This document shows, piece by piece, positions 16,972 through 24,149 of a DNA stretch of 34,202 nt. Below the pieces are notes generated by a model, which was not told where the DNA came from, did no database searches, and saw only the letters and a list, made by a program, of their open reading frames with translations. A program made the translations under genes and the position numbers. Each line of letters opens with the position of its first letter. The first letter of the stretch is position 1. The DNA comes from Lutibacter sp. (lineage in GTDB: Bacteria; Bacteroidota; Bacteroidia; Flavobacteriales; Flavobacteriaceae): contig JAKIVA010000034.1 in the NCBI GenBank assembly GCA_021647265.1, forward strand, positions 1 to 34,202. The letters are read 5' to 3'.

Positions 16972-18363
16972 TTATTCAAAAATTACTGACTTTACCTTTT
17001 TGTATGGTTTTCCTAAATAGAAATTTAAACCAACACCTATTCTCCAATAATAATCATCTCTTTTACCCTGAACAAAACCATCTAGTTCATCACTAAGTAA
17101 CAGGTTTTGCTCTCCAAAAATTTTAATTCCAAAATTGTTTACCGGTAAATATTCTATCCCTACTCCATACTGAAATTTCACAAACAAATTTGAAAAATTA
17201 ACATCTGAAATTGTTCCAATTCCTCCATAAACAAAAGGAGAGACATTGTCGTATGGCAAAAGGCTATATTCTAAATTTACATCAAATGAAACAAAATCAT
17301 CTTTAAAAGCTTTTTCGTTTTCTAACTGAAAATAACCAGCTCCAATATTTAAATTTAATGAAGGTTTATTTAAATAAAATTTATACCCCAAATTAGCACC
17401 TATGTGCGATTTTGAATTTGAGTAATCTCCTGCTATTTGATTAGAAGTAGTTGATAAACTCACAGCTTTTCTACCTCTTCTATCTTCTAATTTTCTATCT
17501 AGTAACACTGTTGAAGCAGCTACTTCTTTTTCTTTTAAGTATTTATTCTTAATTAAATTAACTACAGGTTCTCCTCCTTTTGGAGCCCATAAGCCATCAA
17601 TAATTCCTTCTATAATCAATGTTTCTACAGCCTTATCTATCGCTTCTTTAACTGCCAACTGTGCAGGTTCATTTTTGGTAACTCCTGTTTCGGCTTCTAA
17701 CAACCTTCTTAAATTAACATATCTAAATAAATTAGCCGAGATACTCTGTGATAATATTGTTTTGGAAACATACACATTTTTCAAAATTCTTCCACTTGAG
17801 GTAGAAACAGCTCGTAAGTAAACCGTTATCCTATCTTCTCTATATTGTGTAGACCCACCAGCCCCAAAATACCTAGCACCTGATCCTCCCGTAATTATAT
17901 TTGAGTCATAAGATACGATACCTCCTTCAAGTATGATTCCAGCAAATAATAATGGTGGAATTGAGGTAATTTGTTTACTCTTATTATTTTTGGCATATTC
18001 TTTCCGGGTAGAACGTATTATTTGACGTTCATTTAACAAGTTTCCTATGTTTTCACGCTCAATTGGATTAAACCATTTAGACTCTTCTAATGATTTTAAT
18101 AAAATAGAGGTTCCGCCTTGCGTTACTGCTGTACTAAAAGTAGATCCATTTTCAACCAGTTTATATTGCCCTGTTTGATCTCTAAATTTATAAACTCCAA
18201 CTACTGTTTCTTTTACAGGTAATATCCCTGTTAAAATACTTTCACTTGAAGTATTTTCTCCAATTCTGGCTTTACTTGTGTCAAATGGTTGATTGAAAAA
18301 TGCTCCACAACTTGTAAGAGACAACAACATTGAAAAAATAGCACCTTGGTATATCTTTCTCAT
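16972..18363 (-). CDS. csgG: Curli secretion pore CsgG fused to a C-terminal outer-membrane barrel-like domain
   Basis: CsgG forms the nonameric outer-membrane channel that exports curlin subunits. The lipobox is LTSC (Cys19). Residues 50-275 match CsgG throughout: GVYKFRDQTGQYK, FSTAVTQG, SKWFNPIERENIGNLLNERQIIR, SGARYFGAGGSTQY, SKTILSQSISANLFRYV, DGLWAPKGG. In the constriction segment LVENGSTFSTAV the E. coli Phe56 equivalent is kept, but Tyr51 and Asn55 appear replaced and one residue is inserted. E. coli CsgG ends near 277 aa. Here a linker (276-318) leads to about 130 residues of beta-strands ending in YYWRIGVGLNFYLG and a short tail. It is cotranscribed with csgF (21-nt gap). Confidence 0.93.
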   Translation of the reverse strand: MRKIYQGAIFSMLLSLTSCGAFFNQPFDTSKARIGENTSSESILTGILPVKETVVGVYKFRDQTGQYKLVENGSTFSTAVTQGGTSILLKSLEESKWFNPIERENIGNLLNERQIIRSTRKEYAKNNKSKQITSIPPLLFAGIILEGGIVSYDSNIITGGSGARYFGAGGSTQYREDRITVYLRAVSTSSGRILKNVYVSKTILSQSISANLFRYVNLRRLLEAETGVTKNEPAQLAVKEAIDKAVETLIIEGIIDGLWAPKGGEPVVNLIKNKYLKEKEVAASTVLLDRKLEDRRGRKAVSLSTTSNQIAGDYSNSKSHIGANLGYKFYLNKPSLNLNIGAGYFQLENEKAFKDDFVSFDVNLEYSLLPYDNVSPFVYGGIGTISDVNFSNLFVKFQYGVGIEYLPVNNFGIKIFGEQNLLLSDELDGFVQGKRDDYYWRIGVGLNFYLGKPYKKVKSVIFE

Positions 18364-18384
18364 AAATACGGGGATTTCTAAATA

Positions 18385-18795
18385 TTAATTAGGTATTGTA
18401 ATTTGTGTTTGTTCACCTGTGGAGGTGTCTAAAATATTTATCAATAAGCCTCCAGATGATGGAGAAACATCAACCACCAAACTACCAAAAACAAAAGTTC
18501 CAACTGTTAATGCTTGATCCCCAAACTGTTGCCTAAATAAATCTTGTGAAATAGAGTTCAACAACTGCCTGTTTAAACTTTCGGTAAAATTTTCCAAATC
18601 GGTTGGCTGACTAAAATTAAAACCGTTATCCTCCTCAAAATCATTTTGAGCATTGGCCGCAGCTAATAACTGCTGATAATTAAAGGTATCTCCGCCAAAA
18701 AATGGATTTATTGGCTTATAAACCAAATTTTGAGAAAATAAAATATAAGGGACTAAAAAAATAATAATCGTGAAAATTTTTTGAAGCTTTTTCAT
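18385..18795 (-). CDS. csgF: Curli assembly protein CsgF
   Basis: A 136-aa secreted protein that in E. coli binds the CsgG channel and couples export to nucleation at the cell surface. The signal peptide ends near FSQ. The mature N-terminus LVYKPINPFFGGDTFNYQQLLAAANAQN matches the CsgG-inserting segment of CsgF (NPNFGG...LL..A.AQN). The middle contains LENFTESLNRQLLNSISQ, and the C-terminal half is beta-rich (GTFVFGSLVVDVSPSSGGLLINILD). It lies 23 nt after the CsgE-type gene and 21 nt before csgG. Confidence 0.93.
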   Translation of the reverse strand: MKKLQKIFTIIIFLVPYILFSQNLVYKPINPFFGGDTFNYQQLLAAANAQNDFEEDNGFNFSQPTDLENFTESLNRQLLNSISQDLFRQQFGDQALTVGTFVFGSLVVDVSPSSGGLLINILDTSTGEQTQITIPN

Positions 18796-18818
18796 AATCT
18801 AAATGTATTAAAAAATAA

Positions 18819-19538
18819 TTATATTCTTCTATTTTTATATAATAACTTTCGTTGTTTATCAAATATTTTTAAGCGCTGTAAGGCCAATTTGGCGTACTCT
18901 TTAAGGTATTCTTCATCAGGTCTTGAGTAAAATTCAATGATTTTTTTACCATCAACCTGCAATGTTATTATACTGCTTCTTCCAAAAGATGGTCTTTCTT
19001 TAATTGTAATAATAAAAGGATATTGATTTCCAGAAACTAAATAAGCTTGGTAAAAATAATCATGAAAGTCTTTCCCTAATTTAGTAATTGCATTGTCTAT
19101 AACTATACCTTTAATTTCAAAATCTTCTTCTTCTACTACCTCTTTATCGGCCTTTTCGGCTGCAACAATCACAACAGAGTCCTTTGAAATAAGGTTTCCA
19201 GATTTTCTAATGTAAAAATATACTTTACATTCTTCATTTTCCTGTATATTGATTTTTAATGTAGTTAAAACTTTTTGTTCATTAGATTCTAAAGAAAAAA
19301 TACCAGACTGTGTATTTTTAGAATAATTCCCTCCTTGTCCTTTTTTTAATGAAAATAACAAATAAGAATACTCGTCTTTAAATGTTACATCATTATTTTC
19401 TGCAATTGCTTTAATATCAATTAAGTTATCTGCAACTTTTGACACTATTTTTGCAGTAATAACTTCCTGAGAAGTACAATAAAACGTTGTGCTAATAAAT
19501 AAAAGAAATAAGACTAATTTGTTGTGGGAAGGTTTCAA
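18819..19538 (-). CDS. csgE: Curli chaperone: N-terminal CsgH-like domain fused to CsgE
   Basis: The C-terminal half (140-235) is CsgE, the periplasmic factor capping CsgG and delivering curlins: IKGIVIDNAITKLGKDFHDYFY, ITIKERPSFGRSSIITLQVDGK, then a helical tail. The N-terminal half (25-127) is an extra beta-sandwich-like domain (YSYLLFSLKKGQGGNYSKNTQSGIFSLESNEQ, YFYIRKSGNLISKDSV). It resembles the CsgC/CsgH family of Ig-like chaperones that block premature curlin polymerisation. A charged linker (KADKEVVEEEDFE) joins the two. E. coli CsgE is about 129 aa, this protein 239. The start is TTG at 19538, giving a good signal peptide 14 nt after csgB; no in-frame ATG exists. The CsgE assignment is firm, the CsgH one probable. 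Confidence 0.88.
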   Translation of the reverse strand: MKPSHNKLVLFLLFISTTFYCTSQEVITAKIVSKVADNLIDIKAIAENNDVTFKDEYSYLLFSLKKGQGGNYSKNTQSGIFSLESNEQKVLTTLKINIQENEECKVYFYIRKSGNLISKDSVVIVAAEKADKEVVEEEDFEIKGIVIDNAITKLGKDFHDYFYQAYLVSGNQYPFIITIKERPSFGRSSIITLQVDGKKIIEFYSRPDEEYLKEYAKLALQRLKIFDKQRKLLYKNRRI

Positions 19539-19552
19539 AACACCGATACATT

Positions 19553-20005
19553 TTAATAATTACGAATAATTATTGTTTTAGCATTAGACTTTTGTACAAT
19601 TTTTAAGTTTTTTATGATTGAATTCTCTCCATAAATTTGAAGAAAATTACCATTTCCTTGTTGAGTGATATCAAATTTAGAAGGTGTATTGTTGTAATAG
19701 TTGATAAATGTGTAGTTATTTTGATTTCCAAACTGATTTATTAATTGAGAGTCTGTTCCGTCTGCTTTAATATCAATTTGATTGTAATTTCCTATTTGAT
19801 TTAATTTTATAGAACTACTTTGAGCTGATAATTCTGCTTCACTGTATGTTTTATTCTCAAGAATTAATGAAGGATTGTTATTTAGTTGTATTTGATTCAA
19901 TATGTAATTACGTTCATTTGAAGTAATTTCTTGAGCAAAACTTTTTGAACAGCAAAAACTTATCACTATGTAAAAAATAACCGTTATGTAGCTGTATTTT
20001 TTCAT
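19553..20005 (-). CDS. csgB: Small curlin, CsgB-like (probable nucleator or minor subunit)
   Basis: A 150-aa secreted protein with signal peptide ending SFAQ. Residues 30-60 are helical and resemble no curlin repeat. From 62 on there are four or five degenerate curlin repeats: SSIKLNQIGNYNQIDIKADG, SQLINQFGNQNN, KFDITQQGNGNFLQIYGENS and KNLKIVQKSNAKTIIIRN. The last repeat is basic and lacks the Gly/Asn turn, as in E. coli CsgB whose terminal repeat anchors and nucleates. It lies between the major curlin and the export genes, downstream of an intercistronic terminator, so it is probably made in smaller amounts. Calling it csgB rather than another csgA is inference. Confidence 0.75.
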   Translation of the reverse strand: MKKYSYITVIFYIVISFCCSKSFAQEITSNERNYILNQIQLNNNPSLILENKTYSEAELSAQSSSIKLNQIGNYNQIDIKADGTDSQLINQFGNQNNYTFINYYNNTPSKFDITQQGNGNFLQIYGENSIIKNLKIVQKSNAKTIIIRNY

Positions 20006-20023
20006 CTTACCTCAAATTTAATA

Positions 20024-20049
20024 AAAAAGGGGGAATTATCCCCCTTTTT
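20024..20049 (-). terminator. Intercistronic terminator between the second curlin and csgB
   Basis: A 10-bp stem (AAAAAGGGGG and CCCCCTTTTT) with a 6-nt loop, and a U-rich 3' arm in the minus direction: a textbook intrinsic terminator. It starts 40 nt after the curlin stop and ends 18 nt before the csgB ATG. No good promoter lies between it and csgB, so partial read-through probably sets a high ratio of structural curlin to csgB and export proteins. Confidence 0.85.
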
Positions 20050-20088
20050 AGTTGTTTATTTTACTTTAAAATTTATAAAATAATATTA

Positions 20089-21501
20089 TTAAAATGGTGT
20101 GTTAGTTGTACCTACTTGAGTTACACAAGAAAAATTGTTGTTTCCCATTTGATTAACATCACTAGTATTACTAGCAGAAATAGCATCTTGATTTACAAAT
20201 GATTGGTTTTCCATACCAAACTGATAAACAACTGAATTATTATTAAAACCATCAATAGCATTTTGATCTACACATGAAACGTTACCGAAACCATATTGAT
20301 CAACACTACTTGTATTCCAACTATCATCACCTTCAGCAGTTTGATTTACAGCAGAAAAGTTTGTTCCTCCCATTCCATAACCCGTTTGAAATACCGTAGA
20401 CCCGTTAGAAGCGCCATCAGTAGCAGATTGATCAACACCTGATACATTTTTATATCCAAATTGAGTAACACTACTGCCGTTATCTGCATTCATTGCATAT
20501 TGATCTACCGTAGACTCATTGAAAGCACCTACTTGCCAAACAAGACTTCTATTTTCTCCATTTTCTGTATATTGATTTACTTTTGAAACGTTATTATTTG
20601 AAAGATTATTCCAATAAGTACCTTGAAAAACTAAACTATAATTAGCACCATCTGAAGCATATTGATTAACATAAGAGCTATTGTTGAATCCATTTTGTCC
20701 AACACCTGAAAAATTATAAGCATCTCCTGTAGCTTCTTGAGTTACACATGATAAGTTCCAAGCACCAAATTGAAATGTCCAAGAATCATTTGCAGACATT
20801 CCACCTGCATCAGATACTTGATCTTCACTAGAGGTATTATTTTCACCAGATTGGAAAGCAAAAGCAAAATTATAACTTCCTCGTTGCATTTGTTTAGCTT
20901 CGTTTGAAGTCCCAAACTGATGTATCCAAGCTGTACTACCCGCTACTGCGTTTTCTTCTGAGCTTTGATCTTGTTCTGCATAATTTCCATCTCCATCTTG
21001 TACAACTCCTGCTTCGTTATTATCATAACGTTGTTTTTGGAAAGAAGTATTTCCCTCTCCATATTGGAAAGCGTAAGCATCATTATTCTCTGCCCAACCA
21101 ACACCTACATCTTGTTTTGCATAATTCTCAGTACCATTTTGGTAAACTTCACCATAGTTATAGTTACCATCTTGTTTGATATCAGAATGATTTTTAACAC
21201 CATATTGATCAACATAAGCTTCGTTTCCAACACCACCTAAAGCATCCATTTGCCCATCTTGTTTAATAGTTGAAAAGTTACCATCACCCATTTGGTCAAC
21301 TATTGCAATATTAGCAATACCATCTTGGTCTACTAAACTTGTATTGATATCAGCACCACGTGGTCCCGAATCAAGTTGATCGAATGAACAATCTATACAT
21401 CGCACCTGCGGTACTGAACAATCATCACAATCACCCTGTTGACCGTACGTCATACTGGCAGCAAATAAAAAAGCTGCACCTAATAAAATTTGTTTTTTCA
21501 T
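20089..21501 (-). CDS. csgA: Long curlin-repeat protein, major amyloid subunit 2
   Basis: A 470-aa secreted curlin. The signal peptide (MKKQILLGAAFLFAASMTYGQ) is followed by a Cys-rich head (GDCDDCSVPQVRCIDCSF, then DQLDSGPRGA). Next come about 33 repeats of 11-17 residues with consensus N-x-S-x-V-x-Q-x-G-x-x, i.e. the curlin strand-turn unit. E. coli CsgA has five 22-residue repeats, so this is about three times longer. Three further cysteines sit in repeat strands (LSCVTQ, VSCVDQ, FSCVTQ). The ATG at 21501 was chosen because it aligns with the paralogue's start; a six-residue upstream extension is possible. It lies 84 nt before csgB, with a terminator between. Confidence 0.9.
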   Translation of the reverse strand: MKKQILLGAAFLFAASMTYGQQGDCDDCSVPQVRCIDCSFDQLDSGPRGADINTSLVDQDGIANIAIVDQMGDGNFSTIKQDGQMDALGGVGNEAYVDQYGVKNHSDIKQDGNYNYGEVYQNGTENYAKQDVGVGWAENNDAYAFQYGEGNTSFQKQRYDNNEAGVVQDGDGNYAEQDQSSEENAVAGSTAWIHQFGTSNEAKQMQRGSYNFAFAFQSGENNTSSEDQVSDAGGMSANDSWTFQFGAWNLSCVTQEATGDAYNFSGVGQNGFNNSSYVNQYASDGANYSLVFQGTYWNNLSNNNVSKVNQYTENGENRSLVWQVGAFNESTVDQYAMNADNGSSVTQFGYKNVSGVDQSATDGASNGSTVFQTGYGMGGTNFSAVNQTAEGDDSWNTSSVDQYGFGNVSCVDQNAIDGFNNNSVVYQFGMENQSFVNQDAISASNTSDVNQMGNNNFSCVTQVGTTNTPF

Positions 21502-21579
21502 AATAAAAATTTTAAACATTAGTAATTAATTAGTTAATAAATTTTATCATAAATTTATAGGGGAAATAAACTTTATCAC

Positions 21580-21654
21580 GTACACACAAGTGTACAAAAA
21601 CTTGAAAAAGTTTTATAAACTTACAATGTTGGGGAAAAAAATTGAGGTTTAAAC
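21580..21654 (-). promoter_or_regulatory. Upstream region of the second curlin: conserved motif and palindrome
   Basis: In transcription direction GTTTAAACCTCAATT (21654-21640), then CCCC (21634-21631) and GTAAGTTTATA (21624-21614), recur in the same order upstream of the other curlin gene. Further down is a 6-4-6 palindrome, GTACAC-N4-GTGTAC (21580-21595), not shared with the paralogue, and TTCCCCTATA (21565-21556), shared as TTCCTCTATA. No standard TAnnTTTG box was found, so a special regulator or sigma factor may be used. The gene-free stretch 21655-22006 shows no gene; it is AT-rich. Confidence 0.5.
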
Positions 21655-22006
21655 TGTGGGGTAATTAATTGCAATTTTATATGAAATTTGTAAATTTTAA
21701 ACTATCATATTTACTATTTCACAAGTCTAAATTAGCTTTTATTTCTTGTGTATAAAAATTTCACTTCTAAAAATATGCAAAATGTATGTTTTCTTTAACA
21801 AACAGTAATTTACGTAACAAATATTACATAAAATACATAAATGAGTATAAAAACAACTAAATATTTTTAGCTAAACGCCACGTAAACAATTATTTACAAG
21901 TGTTTTAACAAAAACATTCTGTGATAAACAACGGGTATTGAATAATTTTACGGTAGAAAATGTTGCTTTGGTTTTATAAAATATTTATAAATTTAAGAGT
22001 ACAAAA

Positions 22007-22143
22007 AGAGAGGCTGTCTAAAAAGTATCATTCTAAATGTAAATGAAGAATCTTCTTGAAATTCAACACTTGTATATCAATATGTTGAGATTTTTCACTT
22101 TGTTCAAAATGACAAGTATAATTGCTTTTCAGACAACCTCCTT
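22007..22143. repeat. 137-bp palindromic element, copy 2 (inverted relative to copy 1)
   Basis: The reverse complement aligns without gaps to copy 1 at 15292-15428, with about 11 mismatches. Ends are AGAGAGGCTGTCTAAAAAG and, at the right, CTTTTCAGACAACCTCCTT. It lies 57 bp after the stop of the first curlin gene. In that direction the stem ends in CTCTCTTTTTG, so it can serve as that gene's terminator. No clear target-site duplication was found at either copy. Confidence 0.85.
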
Positions 22144-22200
22144 CTCATTACTAATATTCAAATATTATTTATTGGTAATATTTAAATACGTTTATTAATA

Positions 22201-23601
22201 CTAAAAAGATGTACCTGTTGTACCAACTTGAGTTACACAAGAAAAATTGTTGTTTCCCATTTGATTAACATCACTGGTATTACTTGCATCAATAGCATCT
22301 TGGTTAACATATGATTGGTTCCCTGTTCCAAACTGATAAACATTACTCATATTGAAACCACCAATAGCATTTTGATCTACACAAGAAACATTTTCTAGAC
22401 CTTCTTGATATACAATACTCATATTCCAACTATCTTCGTCTCCTTCTGCATTTTGATTCACAGCTGAGAAATTAGAACCTCCCAGTTGTAAAACACCTGA
22501 TACATTAAAACCTCCATCTGCGTGTTGAGAAACACCTGATATATTCTCATTTCCAAATTGACCTACTGCACTACCATTAGCACCTCCACCGGTTGCATAT
22601 TGATCTACAACAGACTCGTTGTAATCACCTGCCGCCTGCCAAACAACACTATAATTTTCTCCATCTTCTGCAACTTGATTCACTTTTGAAACATTCATAC
22701 TTCCTCGCCATAAATACCCTTGCCCAACCAAACTGTAATTGGCTCCATCATTAGCAAATTGATTTACATACGATTCATTAGTTTGCCCCCATTGCCCTAC
22801 ACCAGAAAAATTATAAGCATCACCTGTGGCTTCTTGAGTTACACATGATAAATTCCAAGCTCCAAATTGACCTGTCCAAGATTCATTTGCTGACAACCCC
22901 CCTGCATCAGATATTTGCTCTTCATTAGAGATGTTTCCTTCACCATCTTGATAAGCAAAAGCAAAATTATAACTGCCTCGTTGGGTTTGTTTTGCTTCGT
23001 TTGAAGTCCCAAACTGGTGTATCCAAGCCGTACTACCCATAACCGCATTATCTTCTGAACTTTGATCTTGTTCAGCATAATTTGCTGTTCCATCTTGTAC
23101 AACTCCTGCTTCGTTATTATCATAACGTTGTTTTTGGAATGAAGTATTCCTTTCTCCATATTGGTAAGCGAAAGCATCATTATATTCTGCCCAACCAACA
23201 CCAACATCTTGTTTTGCATAATTCTCAACACCCTCTTGGTAAACCTCACCATAATTATAGTTACCACTTTGTTTGATATCAGAATGATTCCTATCACCGT
23301 ATTGATTAACATAAGCTTCGTTTTCAACACCTCCTAAAACATCCATTTGCCCATCTTGTTTAATAGTAGAAAAGTTTCCATCACCATATTGGTCAACTAT
23401 TGCAATATTAGCAATACCATCTTGATCAACTAAACTTGTGTTTATTTCTGCGCCACGTGGGTCTGAATCCAATTGTTCAAATGAACAATCCATACACTCT
23501 AATTGTGGTATAGAACAATCTGTACAATCGTCATTAACAGTTTGACCGTACGTCATACCCGCAACAAATAATAATGCTACACTAAATACTAATTTTTTCA
23601 T
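22201..23601 (-). CDS. Long curlin-repeat protein, major amyloid subunit 1
   Basis: A 466-aa paralogue of the curlin at 20089-21501. It has a signal peptide (MKKLVFSVALLFVAGMTYGQ), the same Cys-rich head (DDCTDCSIPQLECMDCSF, QLDSDPRGA), and about 33 N-x-S-x-V-x-Q-x-G repeats. The same three repeat cysteines and the same last repeats (SNTSDVNQMGNNNFSCVTQVG) are present. The first half is nearly identical to the paralogue and the middle repeats (about 280-390) differ most, as expected for repeat proteins evolving after duplication. It is a separate transcription unit: 681 nt, an element copy and a promoter region separate it from the second curlin. Antisense ORFs here are by-products of the repeats. 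Confidence 0.9.
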   Translation of the reverse strand: MKKLVFSVALLFVAGMTYGQTVNDDCTDCSIPQLECMDCSFEQLDSDPRGAEINTSLVDQDGIANIAIVDQYGDGNFSTIKQDGQMDVLGGVENEAYVNQYGDRNHSDIKQSGNYNYGEVYQEGVENYAKQDVGVGWAEYNDAFAYQYGERNTSFQKQRYDNNEAGVVQDGTANYAEQDQSSEDNAVMGSTAWIHQFGTSNEAKQTQRGSYNFAFAYQDGEGNISNEEQISDAGGLSANESWTGQFGAWNLSCVTQEATGDAYNFSGVGQWGQTNESYVNQFANDGANYSLVGQGYLWRGSMNVSKVNQVAEDGENYSVVWQAAGDYNESVVDQYATGGGANGSAVGQFGNENISGVSQHADGGFNVSGVLQLGGSNFSAVNQNAEGDEDSWNMSIVYQEGLENVSCVDQNAIGGFNMSNVYQFGTGNQSYVNQDAIDASNTSDVNQMGNNNFSCVTQVGTTGTSF

Positions 23602-23643
23602 AATACTAATTTTAAGTTAAACTAAATTTCATTTTTGTAAACA

Positions 23644-23740
23644 TATAGAGGAATTGAACTATATTTAAGAAGCAATAAACAACCTAAACTAATTCTATAA
23701 GTTTACTAGTGGGGTGAAACTAAATAATTGAGGTTTAAAC
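23644..23740 (-). promoter_or_regulatory. Upstream region of the first curlin: conserved motif block
   Basis: GTTTAAACCTCAATT (23740-23726), CCCC (23714-23711), GTAAACTTATA (23706-23696) and TTCCTCTATA (23653-23644) match, in order, four blocks upstream of the second curlin. The first block lies about 125 nt before the ATG here and about 140 nt there. The flanking sequence is much less alike, so these are probably kept as regulatory sites and not merely left from duplication. The rest of the gap up to 24102 contains no gene or RNA that I can recognise. Confidence 0.5.
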
Positions 23741-24102
23741 GTGGAGTTTTGTTAATTTTGAGGATCCTGAAACTACAAATAATTATACTTTTACATCTGC
23801 AATTTCTCCCACTAAATTAACTATCATTTTAGTATTTTCAAAAGATAAACAACTGTTTCTATGTAATTTATAACCATTCTACTTAGTGCCCATTATTACA
23901 CAGTCTAGTCGAACGCTAGGGTAATGGCTTACTTTAATTAACAATTGGAACATTTTAGCAAACAAATGGAAATAACACCTTAAAAAACATTCTATTACAA
24001 GCTTATAATTTTTAGTTTGTCACAACCATTTATTTTAAAAATAATGACTAGATTTATAATAAAAATCTTGAATTTTTGTTTGAAATCAAGAATTATACCA
24101 AC

Positions 24103-24130
24103 AAAAAAACCGCTTTTTTGCGGTTTTTTT
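24103..24130 (-). terminator. glnN terminator
   Basis: An 11-bp stem, AAAAAAACCGC paired with GCGGTTTTTTT around a TTTTTT loop, 20 nt after the glutamine synthetase stop codon. A run of T follows the stem in the minus direction. The sequence is symmetric enough to work on the plus strand too, but no plus-strand gene ends here. Confidence 0.85.
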
Positions 24131-24149
24131 TAATGATAAAGAACGTTAT

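Noticed and set aside
20013..20020. TAAATTTG box just before csgB as an independent promoter
   Set aside because: The -33 position falls in the GGGGG arm of the terminator, and the start site would fall almost on the ATG; likely chance.
20904..21240. Two 91-aa plus-strand ORFs (and similar ones at 22839-23330 and 23082-23276)
   Set aside because: They run in other frames of the curlin repeats. The periodic codons keep alternate frames open, and the products are low-complexity H/L/I-rich strings with no family pattern.
20089..23601. Regular repeats in this region as a CRISPR array
   Set aside because: The periodicity is coding (about 33-50 bp in frame, degenerate) and translates to curlin repeats; there are no identical repeats with unique spacers and no cas genes.
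23870..24000. Possible small RNA or tRNA in the curlin-glnN gap
   Set aside because: Partial complementarity (CCCATTATTAC with GTAATGG) does not extend into a cloverleaf or a stable fold, and no promoter or terminator frames it.
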